64,000 nt of DNA, taken from contig NZ_VNIB01000013.1 of NCBI RefSeq assembly GCF_008124615.1, forward strand, positions 41,727-105,726. Direction: 5' to 3'. This stretch comes from Geothermobacter ehrlichii. GTDB taxonomy: Bacteria > Desulfobacterota > Desulfuromonadia > Desulfuromonadales > Geothermobacteraceae. This document shows, one piece after another, positions 7,878-16,559 of this stretch (positions are counted from its first letter, which is position 1; each line of letters begins with the position of its first letter). The notes under the pieces are model-generated. The model saw nothing but the letters and a program-made list of their open reading frames with translations. It ran no database searches and was not told the DNA's origin. Made by a program: the position numbers and the translations under genes.

Positions 7878-9245
7878 TCATTCGAAAACATCATCCAGCA
7901 TCTGCGCGACACTTTTCACCCCGACCAGCTCCAGCCCCTCGGGCGCCTCCAGATTCTTCAGATTTCCCGCCGGCAGAAAACAGCGGTCGAACCCGAGCCG
8001 AGACGCCTCCTTGACCCGCAGTTCGGGGCGGGAGACGGCCCGTACCTCGCCGGCCAGGCCGATCTCCCCGAAGACAATGGTGCGCGACGGAATCGGTCTG
8101 TTCAGATGACTCGAAGCCAGGGCCGCCGCCACACCGAGATCGACCGCCGGCTCGTCCAGGCGCACCCCGCCGGCGACATTGAGAAAGATGTCCTGTGCCA
8201 GAAGCGACAGGCCGACCTTCTTCTCCAGCACGGCCCCGAGCAGAGCCACCCGGTTGTGATCGAAACCGATGGTGGTGCGGCGGGGCGTACCGAAGCTGGT
8301 CGGCGACACCAGCGCCTGCAGCTCGACCAGAATCGGACGGCTGCCTTCCAGCGAGGGGACGACGGCGCTGCCGGCGACCCCCTCCGGCCGTTCGGCGAGG
8401 AAGAGTTCCGACGGATTGGGCACCTCGACCAAGCCGCTTTCGCGCATCTCGAAAACACCGATTTCGTTGGTCGAGCCGAAACGGTTCTTCACCGCCCTCA
8501 GAATGCGGTAGGGATGGCCGGCATCCCCCTCGAAGTAGAGGACCGTGTCAACCATGTGTTCGAGCATCCGCGGTCCGGCAATGGCGCCGTCCTTGGTGAC
8601 GTGGCCGACGATGAAGGTCGGTATGCCGTCCCCCTTGGCGACCTGCATCAGTCGCCCGGCGCATTCGCGCACCTGGCTGACGCTGCCGGGAGCCGACTCC
8701 AGGGCGGCGGTGAAAATGGTCTGGATCGAGTCGACGACCAGAAAGGCGGGATCGAGCTGCCGGATGTGCTCGAGAATCGCTTCCAGCGCGGTTTCGGCCA
8801 GCAGCAGCAACTGTCCGGCCGCCACTCCCAGCCGCTCGGCGCGCAACTTGACCTGGCGGGCCGACTCCTCGGCGGTGACGTAGAGAGCCGCGCCATGCCC
8901 GGCCAGACGGCCGAGAGCCTGCAGCAGCAGGGTCGACTTGCCGATGCCGGGGTCACCGCCGATCAGGGTCAGCGATCCGGGGACCACCCCGCCGCCCAGC
9001 ACCCGGTCGAACTCGCCGATGCCGACCTGCAGGCGGTCCTCCTCGCGGGCGTTGACCTCGCTCAACCACTGCGGCACACTCGCTGTGCCGGCGGCCACGC
9101 CGCTGCGCCTGCCGGGCGCCGGCTGCACGGTCTCTTCGACCAGACTGTTCCACTGGCCGCAGTCGGGACAGCGCCCAAGCCACTTGGGACTCTGGTAACC
9201 GCACTGCTGGCAGGAAAAGATGGTTTTCGCTTTCTTGTTCGCCAA
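7878..9245 (-). CDS. radA: DNA repair protein RadA (Sms)
   Basis: This protein of about 455 aa is a RecA-like ATPase that drives branch migration of recombination intermediates. Domains in order: a four-Cys zinc ribbon (CQQCGYQSPKWLGRCPDC), a RecA core with Walker A GGDPGIGKST, the RadA-specific KNRFGSTNE motif, and a C-terminal Lon-protease-like domain (VRLDEPAVDLGVAAAL). The start is taken as TTG at 9245 because GGGAG lies 7-8 bases upstream and the zinc ribbon then begins at the usual distance; the ATG-equivalent at 9305 would add about 20 unconserved residues. Divergent from larA. All catalytic motifs are intact. Confidence 0.93.
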   Translation of the reverse strand: MANKKAKTIFSCQQCGYQSPKWLGRCPDCGQWNSLVEETVQPAPGRRSGVAAGTASVPQWLSEVNAREEDRLQVGIGEFDRVLGGGVVPGSLTLIGGDPGIGKSTLLLQALGRLAGHGAALYVTAEESARQVKLRAERLGVAAGQLLLLAETALEAILEHIRQLDPAFLVVDSIQTIFTAALESAPGSVSQVRECAGRLMQVAKGDGIPTFIVGHVTKDGAIAGPRMLEHMVDTVLYFEGDAGHPYRILRAVKNRFGSTNEIGVFEMRESGLVEVPNPSELFLAERPEGVAGSAVVPSLEGSRPILVELQALVSPTSFGTPRRTTIGFDHNRVALLGAVLEKKVGLSLLAQDIFLNVAGGVRLDEPAVDLGVAAALASSHLNRPIPSRTIVFGEIGLAGEVRAVSRPELRVKEASRLGFDRCFLPAGNLKNLEAPEGLELVGVKSVAQMLDDVFE

Positions 9246-9321
9246 ATGAGGCACTCCCGCTGGAAATAGGGCATTGTAGGAACCGGGGCCGGCGGGTGTC
9301 AACAAAAGTACGGTACAGAGC

Positions 9322-9351
9322 TTGCCGCCGGAGCCGTTTTTTCATTATGAT
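9322..9351 (+). promoter_or_regulatory. Possible sigma-70 promoter for larA
   Basis: TTGCCG and TATGAT are spaced by 18 bp in the radA-larA divergent gap, with the -10 about 27 bp before the larA ATG. It is a weak match. Confidence 0.35.
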
Positions 9352-9377
9352 GGAAAAGTCAACTTCCCAGGTAAGAT

Positions 9378-10673
9378 ATGACCGAATTCGAATTGAAATA
9401 CGGCACCGACACGATAACGGCCAGCATTCCCGGCGCCGAGCTGCTGTGCGCCCGCCCCTTCGTCGCCCCGGCCGCGGAAGCGACACTGATCTGCTCCGCC
9501 CTGGACGCTCCCATCGGCACCCCGCCCATCGAAACCATCGTCCGCCCGCATGAAACGGTCGCCATCGTCACCTCGGACATCACCCGCTACACCGGCAGTG
9601 AAATCTACCTGCCGCAGCTGGTGGAACGGCTGAACAGGGCCGGTATCACCGACGACGCCATCACCATCGTCATCGCCCTGGGGATTCACCGCCGGCAGAC
9701 GGAGGCCGAACACCGGAAAATCCTCGGCCCGCTGTTCGGCCGTATCCGGATCGTCGACCACGACTGCGACGACTCGGAACAGCTGGTCGAACTGGGCGAG
9801 GTCGACGGTATTCCGGTGGTCATCAACCGTACGGTGGTCGAAGCCGACCGGGTGATCGTCACCGGCACCATCGGCGTCCACTATTTCGCCGGTTTCGGCG
9901 GCGGCCGCAAGGGACTGGTGCCCGGCGTCGCGGCCCGCGAGACCTGCATGGCCACCCATTTCCGGGTGTTCAACCCGCCCGGGGTCGGCGGCAAGCATCC
10001 GCTGGCGGCGCCGGCGATACTCGACGGCAACCCGGTGCACGCGGCGATTCTCGAGGCGGCACGGCTGGTCGAGCCCGATTTTCTGCTCAACACCGTGCTC
10101 ACTGCGGACAAGCGCATCGCCGGCGTCTTCTGCGGCGACCTGGAACAGGCCCACCTGGCCGGCTGCGAGCTGGCCCTGCGGCTCTACACCGCGCCGGTGA
10201 CCGAACCGGCCGATCTGGCGGTGATCTCCTGCGGCGGGGCACCGAAGGACATCAACTTCATCCAGGCCCACAAGGCCCTCGACTACGGCGTGCGGGCGCT
10301 GCGGCCGGGCGGCACCGCGATCCTGCTGGCCGCATGTCCCGACGGTTTCGGCCATCCGACCTTTTTCGACTGGTTCCGCTACCAGGATCTGGCCGAATTC
10401 GAAACGGCCCTGCGCGCCGGCTACCAGATCAACGGTCAGACCGCCCACGCCACCCTCGACAAGGCCCGCCGCTTCCGGATCATCCTGATCAGCGGCTTTT
10501 CCGCCGAGCAGACCGCCGCCATGGGGATGGAAAAGGCCGAAAACCTTGACGCCGCCCTGCAAATGGCCTATCAAGAACTGCCCGAAAATCCACGCACCCT
10601 GGTCATTCCCGAAGGCGGGACGGTGCTGCCGATACTGCAGGAGCCAGGATTCAGAATTCAGGAGTCAGAATAA
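9378..10673 (+). CDS. larA: Nickel-dependent lactate racemase LarA family protein
   Basis: This 431-aa LarA-superfamily enzyme uses the nickel-pincer nucleotide cofactor to racemise lactate (or a related 2-hydroxy acid) by hydride transfer. The key residues of L. plantarum LarA have counterparts: His104 (GIHRRQ), His168 (GVHYFAGFGGG), Lys178 in GGGRKGLVPG as the cofactor-tethering lysine, and His194 (ATHFRV). The cofactor-making genes larB, larC and larE are not in this window. It is followed 50 bp later by glcD-like and glcF-like genes, suggesting L-lactate is converted to D-lactate and oxidised. The 3' flank carries a hairpin repeat. Substrate could be another hydroxy acid, since the family is diverse. 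Confidence 0.88.
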   Translation: MTEFELKYGTDTITASIPGAELLCARPFVAPAAEATLICSALDAPIGTPPIETIVRPHETVAIVTSDITRYTGSEIYLPQLVERLNRAGITDDAITIVIALGIHRRQTEAEHRKILGPLFGRIRIVDHDCDDSEQLVELGEVDGIPVVINRTVVEADRVIVTGTIGVHYFAGFGGGRKGLVPGVAARETCMATHFRVFNPPGVGGKHPLAAPAILDGNPVHAAILEAARLVEPDFLLNTVLTADKRIAGVFCGDLEQAHLAGCELALRLYTAPVTEPADLAVISCGGAPKDINFIQAHKALDYGVRALRPGGTAILLAACPDGFGHPTFFDWFRYQDLAEFETALRAGYQINGQTAHATLDKARRFRIILISGFSAEQTAAMGMEKAENLDAALQMAYQELPENPRTLVIPEGGTVLPILQEPGFRIQESE

Positions 10674-10708
10674 AATGCCTTTCTCTCCCGGAACCTGACT
10701 CCTGAATA
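10655..10708. repeat. Intergenic inverted repeat after larA
   Basis: ATTCAGGAGTCAG and CTGACTCCTGAAT form a long hairpin with about 28 bases between the arms. A partial second copy of the left arm (GATTCAGAATTCAG) precedes it. It overlaps the larA stop and may act as a processing or attenuation structure. Confidence 0.6.
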
Positions 10709-10723
10709 CCAAAGGAAAACACC

Positions 10724-12103
10724 ATGCTCGACCAACGCATTATCCGCGACCTGCAGGCGACGCTCGGAGCGGAGCATGTCGCCACCGACAAGGCCGATCT
10801 CATCTGCTACTCCTACGATGCCACCCAGCAGCAGTACCTGCCCGACGTGGTGGTCTTTCCAGCCAGTGCCGAAGAGGTGGCGCTGGTGATGAAGATCGCC
10901 AACGCCGAACGGATACCCGTCTTTCCGCGCGGCGCCGGCAGCGGCTTCACCGGCGGCTCGCTGCCGACCAGGGGCGGCATCGTCCTGTCCACCGAACGGA
11001 TGAACCGGATCGTCGAGATCGACACCGAAAACCTGGTGGCGACGGTGGAACCGGGCGTGGTCACCGAACAGTTCCAGAAAGAGGTGGAAAAACTCGGCCT
11101 GTTCTATCCGCCTGATCCGGCCTCACTCAAATTCTCCACCCTCGGCGGCAATGTTGCCGAATGCGCCGGCGGGCCGCGTTGCGTCAAATACGGCGTCACC
11201 AAGGACTTCGTCATCGGCCTGCAGGTGGTCACCCCGACCGGGGATATCATCACCACTGGCGGCCCGACCATGAAGGGTGTGGTCGGGTATGATCTGACCA
11301 AGCTGCTGTGCGGTTCGGAAGGCACCCTCGGCATCATCACCCGCATAGTCCTCAAGCTGCTGCCGCTGCCGGAAGCGAAGAAGACCATGCTGGTGCTGTT
11401 CGACTCGATCGACGGCGCAGCCAAGGCGGTGTCGACCATCATCAGCAACAAGATCATCCCCACCACCCTCGAATTCATGGACGGCCGGACCATCGACTGC
11501 GTCCGTCAGGCGACCGATCTCGAGGTGCCGGACAACGCCCGCGCGGTGCTGATCATCGAGGTCGACGGCGACCGGGAATTTCTCGCCAAGCAGGTGCAGA
11601 AGATTCAGCAGCTGATCCAGCCGCTCGGAGTGGTCGAGACCCGCACCGCCGAGACACCGGAAGAGAGCGAGGCGCTGTGGCAGATCCGCCGCTCGGTGTC
11701 CGCCTCGCTGCGCAAGGTCAATCCGGACAAGTTCAACGAGGACATCTGCGTACCCCGCTCCAAGGTGCCGGAGATGATCCGCAAGGTCGATGCCATCGCC
11801 GAGAAGTACAACATCCCGATCGTCAACTTCGGCCACGCCGGCGACGGCAACATCCACGTCAACATCATGATCGACCGCAAGGTTCCGGGCGAACTGGAAC
11901 GGGCCCACAAGGCGATCGAGGAAGTATTCAGGGGCGCCCTGGAGCTGGGCGGCACCATGAGCGGCGAACACGGCGTCGGCATCGCCAAGGCGCCCTATAT
12001 CCCGCTGGAGATCACGCCGGAGGCGGCCGCCTACATGAAGGCCATCAAGAAGGCCCTCGACCCGAACAATATTCTCAATCCGGGGAAGATTTTTCTGGAT
12101 TGA
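10724..12103 (+). CDS. glcD: FAD-linked D-lactate/glycolate oxidase subunit (GlcD-like)
   Basis: This 459-aa VAO-family flavoprotein has an N-terminal PCMH-type FAD-binding domain (FPRGAGSGFTGGSLPTRGG, then VATVEPGVV) and a C-terminal cap with NFGHAGDGNIHVN and GGTMSGEHGVGIAK, the signature of GlcD / D-lactate dehydrogenases. It oxidises D-2-hydroxy acids and hands electrons to an Fe-S partner, encoded directly downstream. Length and motifs are complete. With the upstream LarA-like racemase the natural substrate is most likely D-lactate, which is inference from order. The ATG at 10724 follows AAAGGAAAACACC, an acceptable ribosome-binding site. Confidence 0.9.
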   Translation: MLDQRIIRDLQATLGAEHVATDKADLICYSYDATQQQYLPDVVVFPASAEEVALVMKIANAERIPVFPRGAGSGFTGGSLPTRGGIVLSTERMNRIVEIDTENLVATVEPGVVTEQFQKEVEKLGLFYPPDPASLKFSTLGGNVAECAGGPRCVKYGVTKDFVIGLQVVTPTGDIITTGGPTMKGVVGYDLTKLLCGSEGTLGIITRIVLKLLPLPEAKKTMLVLFDSIDGAAKAVSTIISNKIIPTTLEFMDGRTIDCVRQATDLEVPDNARAVLIIEVDGDREFLAKQVQKIQQLIQPLGVVETRTAETPEESEALWQIRRSVSASLRKVNPDKFNEDICVPRSKVPEMIRKVDAIAEKYNIPIVNFGHAGDGNIHVNIMIDRKVPGELERAHKAIEEVFRGALELGGTMSGEHGVGIAKAPYIPLEITPEAAAYMKAIKKALDPNNILNPGKIFLD

Positions 12104-12104
12104 A

Positions 12105-12178
12105 ACAGTGACGAGGGACAAGGGACGAGGAACAAAAGACTCAACCTCGTCACTCGTCCCCCGTCACCCGTCACTGGA
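12105..12178. repeat. Intergenic hairpin repeat between glcD and glcF
   Basis: The left arm is built of GACGAGGGAC-type units and the right arm of GTCACTCGTCCC-type units, giving an imperfect stem around AACAAAAGACTCAA. It fills the whole gap between the two genes. Confidence 0.6.
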
Positions 12179-12188
12179 TTTATCCACA

Positions 12189-13454
12189 ATGGCCAAGCTG
12201 AAAAACCTCGAAGACTACCGCGACGCCATCGAGCAGTGCGTCAAGTGCGGCGCCTGCCGGGCGCACTGCCCGGTGTTCGGCGCCGAGCGACGCGAAGGAC
12301 GGGTGGCACGTGGCAAGGTGGCGCTGTCGAAAGCGGTGCTCGACGGCGAGATCGGTCTGGAAGCGAAGGTGCTCGAAGACCTCTCCCAATGCTTGCTGTG
12401 CGGCTCCTGCTGTGCCGGCTGCCCGAACAAGGTGCCGACCGAAGAGATCGTCGCCGCCGCCCGACGCCGTATCGCCGAGCAGCAGGGGCTTTCCACCTTC
12501 GGCAAGGGCGTGGCCGCCGTTCTCGGCCGGCCGAAGCTGATGAACGCCCTGGCCAAGACCGGCGGCGCTCTCTCGTCCCTGCTGTTCAGGAAACTGCCGG
12601 AAAACAGCGGCCTGCGGCTGCGTTTTCCCCTCCCCTATCTCGAAAGCGGCCGTACCCTGCCGCCCTTGAGCGCCCGCCCCTTCCGCGAGCGCCATCCGGA
12701 ACGGATCGCGGGGGAAGCGAGCCAGCCGACCGTCGCCTTCTTCACCGGCTGCGGAATCAATTACATGTATCCCGAGATCGGTGAAGCCTTCCTCAAGGCG
12801 CTCAGGTTTCTCGGAGTGACCGTCATCATCCCCGCCGACCAGGCCTGCTGCGGCCTGCCGGCAGTTTCGGCCGGAGCCGGGGAGGTGGTGGAGAAGCTGG
12901 CCGAACAGAACCTGGCCGCATTGAGCCGCGAGCCGGTCGATTTCGTCCTGACCGCCTGCGCCTCGTGCAACGCCGGTCTCGGGAAGATCTACGCCGAGAT
13001 GGGCGAACCCTTTGAAAAGCTGGCAGAAAAAACCCGGGACATCTTCGTCTTTCTGGTCGAGATGGGCCTGCCGGAAAAACTGGCCGAACTCCCCTCACGC
13101 GGGGTGAAGACCCGGGTCACCTACCACGACCCCTGCCACCTGCGCACCCGCGGCATCACCGCCGAACCCCGGGCCATTCTCAGGGCCCTGCCGCAGGTCG
13201 AATTCGTCGAGATGGAAAATGCCGGCACCTGCTGCGGCCTCGGCGGCACCTACTCGGTCTACCACTACGAGAACAGCAGGAAGATCGGCGCGAAGAAGGC
13301 CGGCCACATCGAAGAAAGCGGTGCCGAACTGGTCGCCACCGACTGCCCCGGCTGCATCATGCAGCTGCAGGATGCGATCAACCACGCCGGCGGCAGACAG
13401 CGGGCGGTGCATATCCTGGAATTGTTGCGGGAGGCGCTGCCGGAGGAGAAGTGA
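12189..13454 (+). CDS. glcF: Fe-S subunit of lactate/glycolate oxidase (GlcF-like)
   Basis: This protein of about 421 aa has two [4Fe-4S] motifs near the N-terminus (CVKCGACRAHCP and CLLCGSCCAGCP) and two CCG domains (CCGLPAVSAG and CCGLGGTYS regions, with intervening DPCHLRTRG), as in GlcF and heterodisulfide-reductase D-type electron carriers. It accepts electrons from the GlcD-like flavoprotein upstream and passes them towards the quinone pool. The ATG at 12189 is used; an open frame extends to 12108 but only through the repeat sequence. No strong ribosome-binding site is visible, so translation may depend on the upstream gene. Confidence 0.9.
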   Translation: MAKLKNLEDYRDAIEQCVKCGACRAHCPVFGAERREGRVARGKVALSKAVLDGEIGLEAKVLEDLSQCLLCGSCCAGCPNKVPTEEIVAAARRRIAEQQGLSTFGKGVAAVLGRPKLMNALAKTGGALSSLLFRKLPENSGLRLRFPLPYLESGRTLPPLSARPFRERHPERIAGEASQPTVAFFTGCGINYMYPEIGEAFLKALRFLGVTVIIPADQACCGLPAVSAGAGEVVEKLAEQNLAALSREPVDFVLTACASCNAGLGKIYAEMGEPFEKLAEKTRDIFVFLVEMGLPEKLAELPSRGVKTRVTYHDPCHLRTRGITAEPRAILRALPQVEFVEMENAGTCCGLGGTYSVYHYENSRKIGAKKAGHIEESGAELVATDCPGCIMQLQDAINHAGGRQRAVHILELLREALPEEK

Positions 13455-13462
13455 AAACGAGA

Positions 13463-13570
13463 CAGGTAAATCCACTACGAAGGAACGAAGATAAAATCGG
13501 AAGGCAGGACCGAAGGTTCAGATTGCGCTTTGCCCCTGCTTCGTGTTCTTAGTGACTTCGCGGTTCGATT
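13463..13570. repeat. Dispersed-type intergenic repeat after glcF
   Basis: CTACGAAGGAACGAAG on the left and CTTCGTGTTCTTAGTGACTT on the right are imperfect inverted arms about 55 bp apart. No gene is supported here. Confidence 0.5.
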
Positions 13571-13580
13571 TTTCCATACA

Positions 13581-13615
13581 AAAGGGAGCAGTTTAAAAAG
13601 CTGCTCCCTTTCTTC
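13581..13615. terminator. Bidirectional terminator between glcF and moaA
   Basis: An 11-bp stem (AAAGGGAGCAG / CTGCTCCCTTT) encloses a 9-nt A/T-rich loop. T-rich tails occur on both strands, so it can serve glcF (plus) and moaA (minus). Confidence 0.75.
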
Positions 13616-13636
13616 ATCTGATCGACAGAAAATTGC

Positions 13637-14644
13637 CTAGCCGCCGATCTGCCCCATGCGACGCTGACCGGTGCCGACACTGGAATCTTCGAGATGATGG
13701 CGATCCGGTTTGACATGGGCCGCCCGGCGGAAGATGGCGGCCAGCTCCTCGTCGCTGGCGCCGGCACGGATTGCGGCGCGCAGGTCGATCTCCTCGCCGG
13801 AGAAGAGGCAGGGGCGGATCCTGCCGTCGGACGTCACCCGCAGCCGGTTGCACTCGCCGCAGAAATGACTGGACACCGCCGGTATCACCCCCAGCCCGCC
13901 GGGCGCGCCGGCATAGCGGTAGAGACGGGCCGGACCGGCCGGCCCCGTCCTCGGTTCCTCTACCAGGGGAGCGACCCTCTCGAGAGCGGCCATGATCCGC
14001 TCCACCGGCACCCGCCGCTCCGGTGCGTATTCCAGATCGCCGCTGACCGGCATGAATTCGATGAAACGGACGTTCCAGGGGTGTGCCAGGGTCAGCCGGG
14101 CGAACTCCTCGATCTCGTCCTCGTTGACGCCGGCGATGGGAACCATGTTGATCTTCACCGGCCCCAGCCCGGCCCGATCGGCGGCGGCAATGCCGGCCAG
14201 CACCCGTTCCAGGCCGTCACGGCGGGTGATGTCGCGGAAACGGTCGGCACGCAGGGTGTCGAGACTGACATTGACCCGGCTCATTCCCGCCGTTCCCAGC
14301 TCCTCCGCCAGCTCCGCCAGGCGCAGTCCGTTGGTGGTCAGCGTTATTTCCGGCTTCTGCGGCAACGCCGCCAGGTCACGGATGAAGCCGACCACGCCCT
14401 TGCGCACCAGCGGTTCGCCGCCGGTCACCCGAATCTTGCGCACTCCCAGTCCGCAGGCCACCCGAGCGATGCGCAGCAGTTCCTCGTAGCGCAGCACCGC
14501 ATCGTGGCCAAGGGATGCAACCCCTTCCTCGGGCATGCAGTAGCGACAACGCAGATTGCAGCGATCGGTAATCGACAGCCGCAGATAGTCGAGATGACGA
14601 CCGAAGCGGTCGGCGAGCGATACAGGTGTCGGGTCTTCAGTCAT
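13637..14644 (-). CDS. moaA: GTP 3',8-cyclase MoaA
   Basis: This 335-aa radical SAM enzyme starts molybdenum cofactor synthesis by cyclising GTP. The N-terminal cluster is Cys29, Cys33, Cys36 (CNLRCRYC), with the SAM-binding TGGEPL downstream. A second C-terminal cluster is seen in CGECNRLRVTSDGRIRPC. The protein ends in QIGG, the conserved double-Gly tail that reaches into the active site. All functional features are present. It lies 48 bp downstream of the protease gene on the same strand and is followed by a terminator, so it may be cotranscribed with the protease or have its own promoter. moaC is at 6334. Confidence 0.95.
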   Translation of the reverse strand: MTEDPTPVSLADRFGRHLDYLRLSITDRCNLRCRYCMPEEGVASLGHDAVLRYEELLRIARVACGLGVRKIRVTGGEPLVRKGVVGFIRDLAALPQKPEITLTTNGLRLAELAEELGTAGMSRVNVSLDTLRADRFRDITRRDGLERVLAGIAAADRAGLGPVKINMVPIAGVNEDEIEEFARLTLAHPWNVRFIEFMPVSGDLEYAPERRVPVERIMAALERVAPLVEEPRTGPAGPARLYRYAGAPGGLGVIPAVSSHFCGECNRLRVTSDGRIRPCLFSGEEIDLRAAIRAGASDEELAAIFRRAAHVKPDRHHLEDSSVGTGQRRMGQIGG

Positions 14645-14692
14645 GGCGATGGACTTTCAGCCAAGCAAAATGCGGACCACATCAAGCATACC

Positions 14693-16549
14693 TCACTGCG
14701 TGGTGAAAGAATAGACCGGACTCTCGCTCGCCAGGTCGCCACGGGCCGTCCTGGCCTGGACCTTCCAGTAATAGGTGGTCGCCGGAGTCAGGCCGGTGAC
14801 ATCCAGCTGGCGGACATCAGGATCAGTGACAGGAGCTGAAGAGCCGCCCCCGCCGCCGCCACAGGACAGAAGCGTCAGAACGACCAGCAGCAGCAAGCCG
14901 ATTGCCACGCTCCGGTTTCGGTGCCGCCAGAACAATCCCGGCGGCAACAGCACCGCCAGCAGAAAAAGCGGCACCGGAGAAACAGCAGAATCCGCCGATG
15001 CCCGTGTCACCTGGACCGGCACCGCCCCGGAAAAACCGGGATCGGTACTCAGCCAGACGCTGTTGGTCACAGCCGCACCGAGCGGGTCCGGCGACTGCCG
15101 CCAGCTCAGGGTCAGGTCAACCGCCAGCCCGCTGTCCTGATCGGCCGGAGCGATCAGCTCCGGCGCCGGCGGCAGCAGGTACTGGTAGGCCGCCAGGGCA
15201 TCGACCAGGCCGTAACCGTAGTCGTTGTCAGGACCGGCATCACCGAGATCCTTCGCCGTCGTTTTCAGCACCGTCTCCATCTGCACCGACGGCGTCTGCG
15301 GAAACCCCTCCAGAAGCAGCGCCATGATGCCGCTGACATGTGGCGTGGAGAAGGACGTGCCGCTGGCGACGGCGTATCCCCCACCCGGCTGGGCGATGGT
15401 AATCGACTCTCCCGGCGCCACCAGTTCGGGAAAAACCTCGTCCGGCGCGTCACAGGGCGAAGGTCCACGGGAGCTGAACAGGGAAACGGTTTGTGTTACT
15501 CCCACGGAACCGACGGCAAAATTGTTGGGATTGTTGGCCGGGCTGATGCTGGTACTGGCCGACGGTCCGATATTGCCGGCGGCGAAAGCGACCAGAATGC
15601 CGGCGTCCTTCAACTGCTGGACGGCACTCTCGAAATCCGTCACGCAAACACCGGGCAGGGTTTCGAATCCCCAGGAACCGTTGACCACATCCGGCGCGTC
15701 GTCGGTGGCGGGGTCGTTGTCCGGGTCGAGCACCCACTGCAGGGCGCCTAGAATACGACTGTTGGTGGTCCAGCCGTCGTCCCGCCAGATCTTGGCCGCG
15801 ATCCACTGCGCACCGGGTGCCACGCCAAGGGACTGGCCGACGATCAGGCTGGCGACGCCGGTACCGTGACCATCAATGTCGCAGGGCTGGGTCGCCTCCA
15901 GGTCGCAGGCGCCGCAATTCGTCGGATCGGCCGTGCAGTCGGCAACGAAGGGATTGTACCAGTCGCCGGCATTGCCTCGCCAGCTGCCGGCGGTAAACTC
16001 CGGGTGCCCCAGATCGACGCCGGTATCGAGCACGGCCACCACCTTGCCCTGGCCGCTCAGCCCAAAAACCTGATCGACACCAATCGACGTCAGGTTCCAG
16101 CTGCTGGATGTCACCGTCGCCATCGGCTGCACCGGCTCGGCAGCCAGCAGCAAGGGCGTGTCATAACGAATGCTCTCCACTTCCGGCAACGCGGCCAGGG
16201 CCTCGATCTCGGCCGCGGTCAATTCGAGCGCCAGACCGTTGATGATCCACAACTCCCGGTAGCGCCGCCGCCAGTCCTGCAGCAGACGGCGTACGGACCG
16301 CTGCCGCTCTTCGCTTGCCAGCCGCAACGCCCGCACGACCGCCAGGCGCCGCTGGCCGGTCGTCAGGTCAGCCGGCAGCGGCGGCCGGGGAGACTGTTTC
16401 ATCTGCACAATGACCGGGATTCTCTCCTCCGGCGCCGACAGAGCCAGCCTGTCGGCAAGAGAAGGGCCGATGCCGGTACACCAGCCGGAAAACGGAACCA
16501 GCAGACCTGCCAGCAGCAGAACGACGCCCAGACACGATCTCGACAACAT
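14693..16549 (-). CDS. Secreted S8 (subtilisin-like) serine protease with interrupted Fn3 domain
   Basis: This protein of about 618 aa has a signal peptide at the start (LGVVLLLAGLLVPFSG). The propeptide region precedes a subtilase domain whose triad is intact: Asp in AVLDTGVD (about residue 173), His in DGHGTGVAS (about 227) and Ser in GTSFSTPH (about 399), with the oxyanion Asn in FAAGNIG. A C-terminal Fn3-like domain runs from about 475 to the end (LTPATTYYWKV). Between its early and late strands lies a foreign-looking block of about 50 residues with two hydrophobic helices and a lipobox-like LLSCGGGGGG (about residues 524-569). The start at 16549 is favoured because the longer form overlaps the upstream lipoprotein gene. 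Substrate unknown. Confidence 0.85.
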   Translation of the reverse strand: MLSRSCLGVVLLLAGLLVPFSGWCTGIGPSLADRLALSAPEERIPVIVQMKQSPRPPLPADLTTGQRRLAVVRALRLASEERQRSVRRLLQDWRRRYRELWIINGLALELTAAEIEALAALPEVESIRYDTPLLLAAEPVQPMATVTSSSWNLTSIGVDQVFGLSGQGKVVAVLDTGVDLGHPEFTAGSWRGNAGDWYNPFVADCTADPTNCGACDLEATQPCDIDGHGTGVASLIVGQSLGVAPGAQWIAAKIWRDDGWTTNSRILGALQWVLDPDNDPATDDAPDVVNGSWGFETLPGVCVTDFESAVQQLKDAGILVAFAAGNIGPSASTSISPANNPNNFAVGSVGVTQTVSLFSSRGPSPCDAPDEVFPELVAPGESITIAQPGGGYAVASGTSFSTPHVSGIMALLLEGFPQTPSVQMETVLKTTAKDLGDAGPDNDYGYGLVDALAAYQYLLPPAPELIAPADQDSGLAVDLTLSWRQSPDPLGAAVTNSVWLSTDPGFSGAVPVQVTRASADSAVSPVPLFLLAVLLPPGLFWRHRNRSVAIGLLLLVVLTLLSCGGGGGGSSAPVTDPDVRQLDVTGLTPATTYYWKVQARTARGDLASESPVYSFTTQ

Positions 16550-16559
16550 CACCAACCCG

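Noticed and set aside
7722..9269. Long plus-strand open frame over radA
   Set aside because: It is antisense to all conserved RadA motifs and has no recognisable domains.
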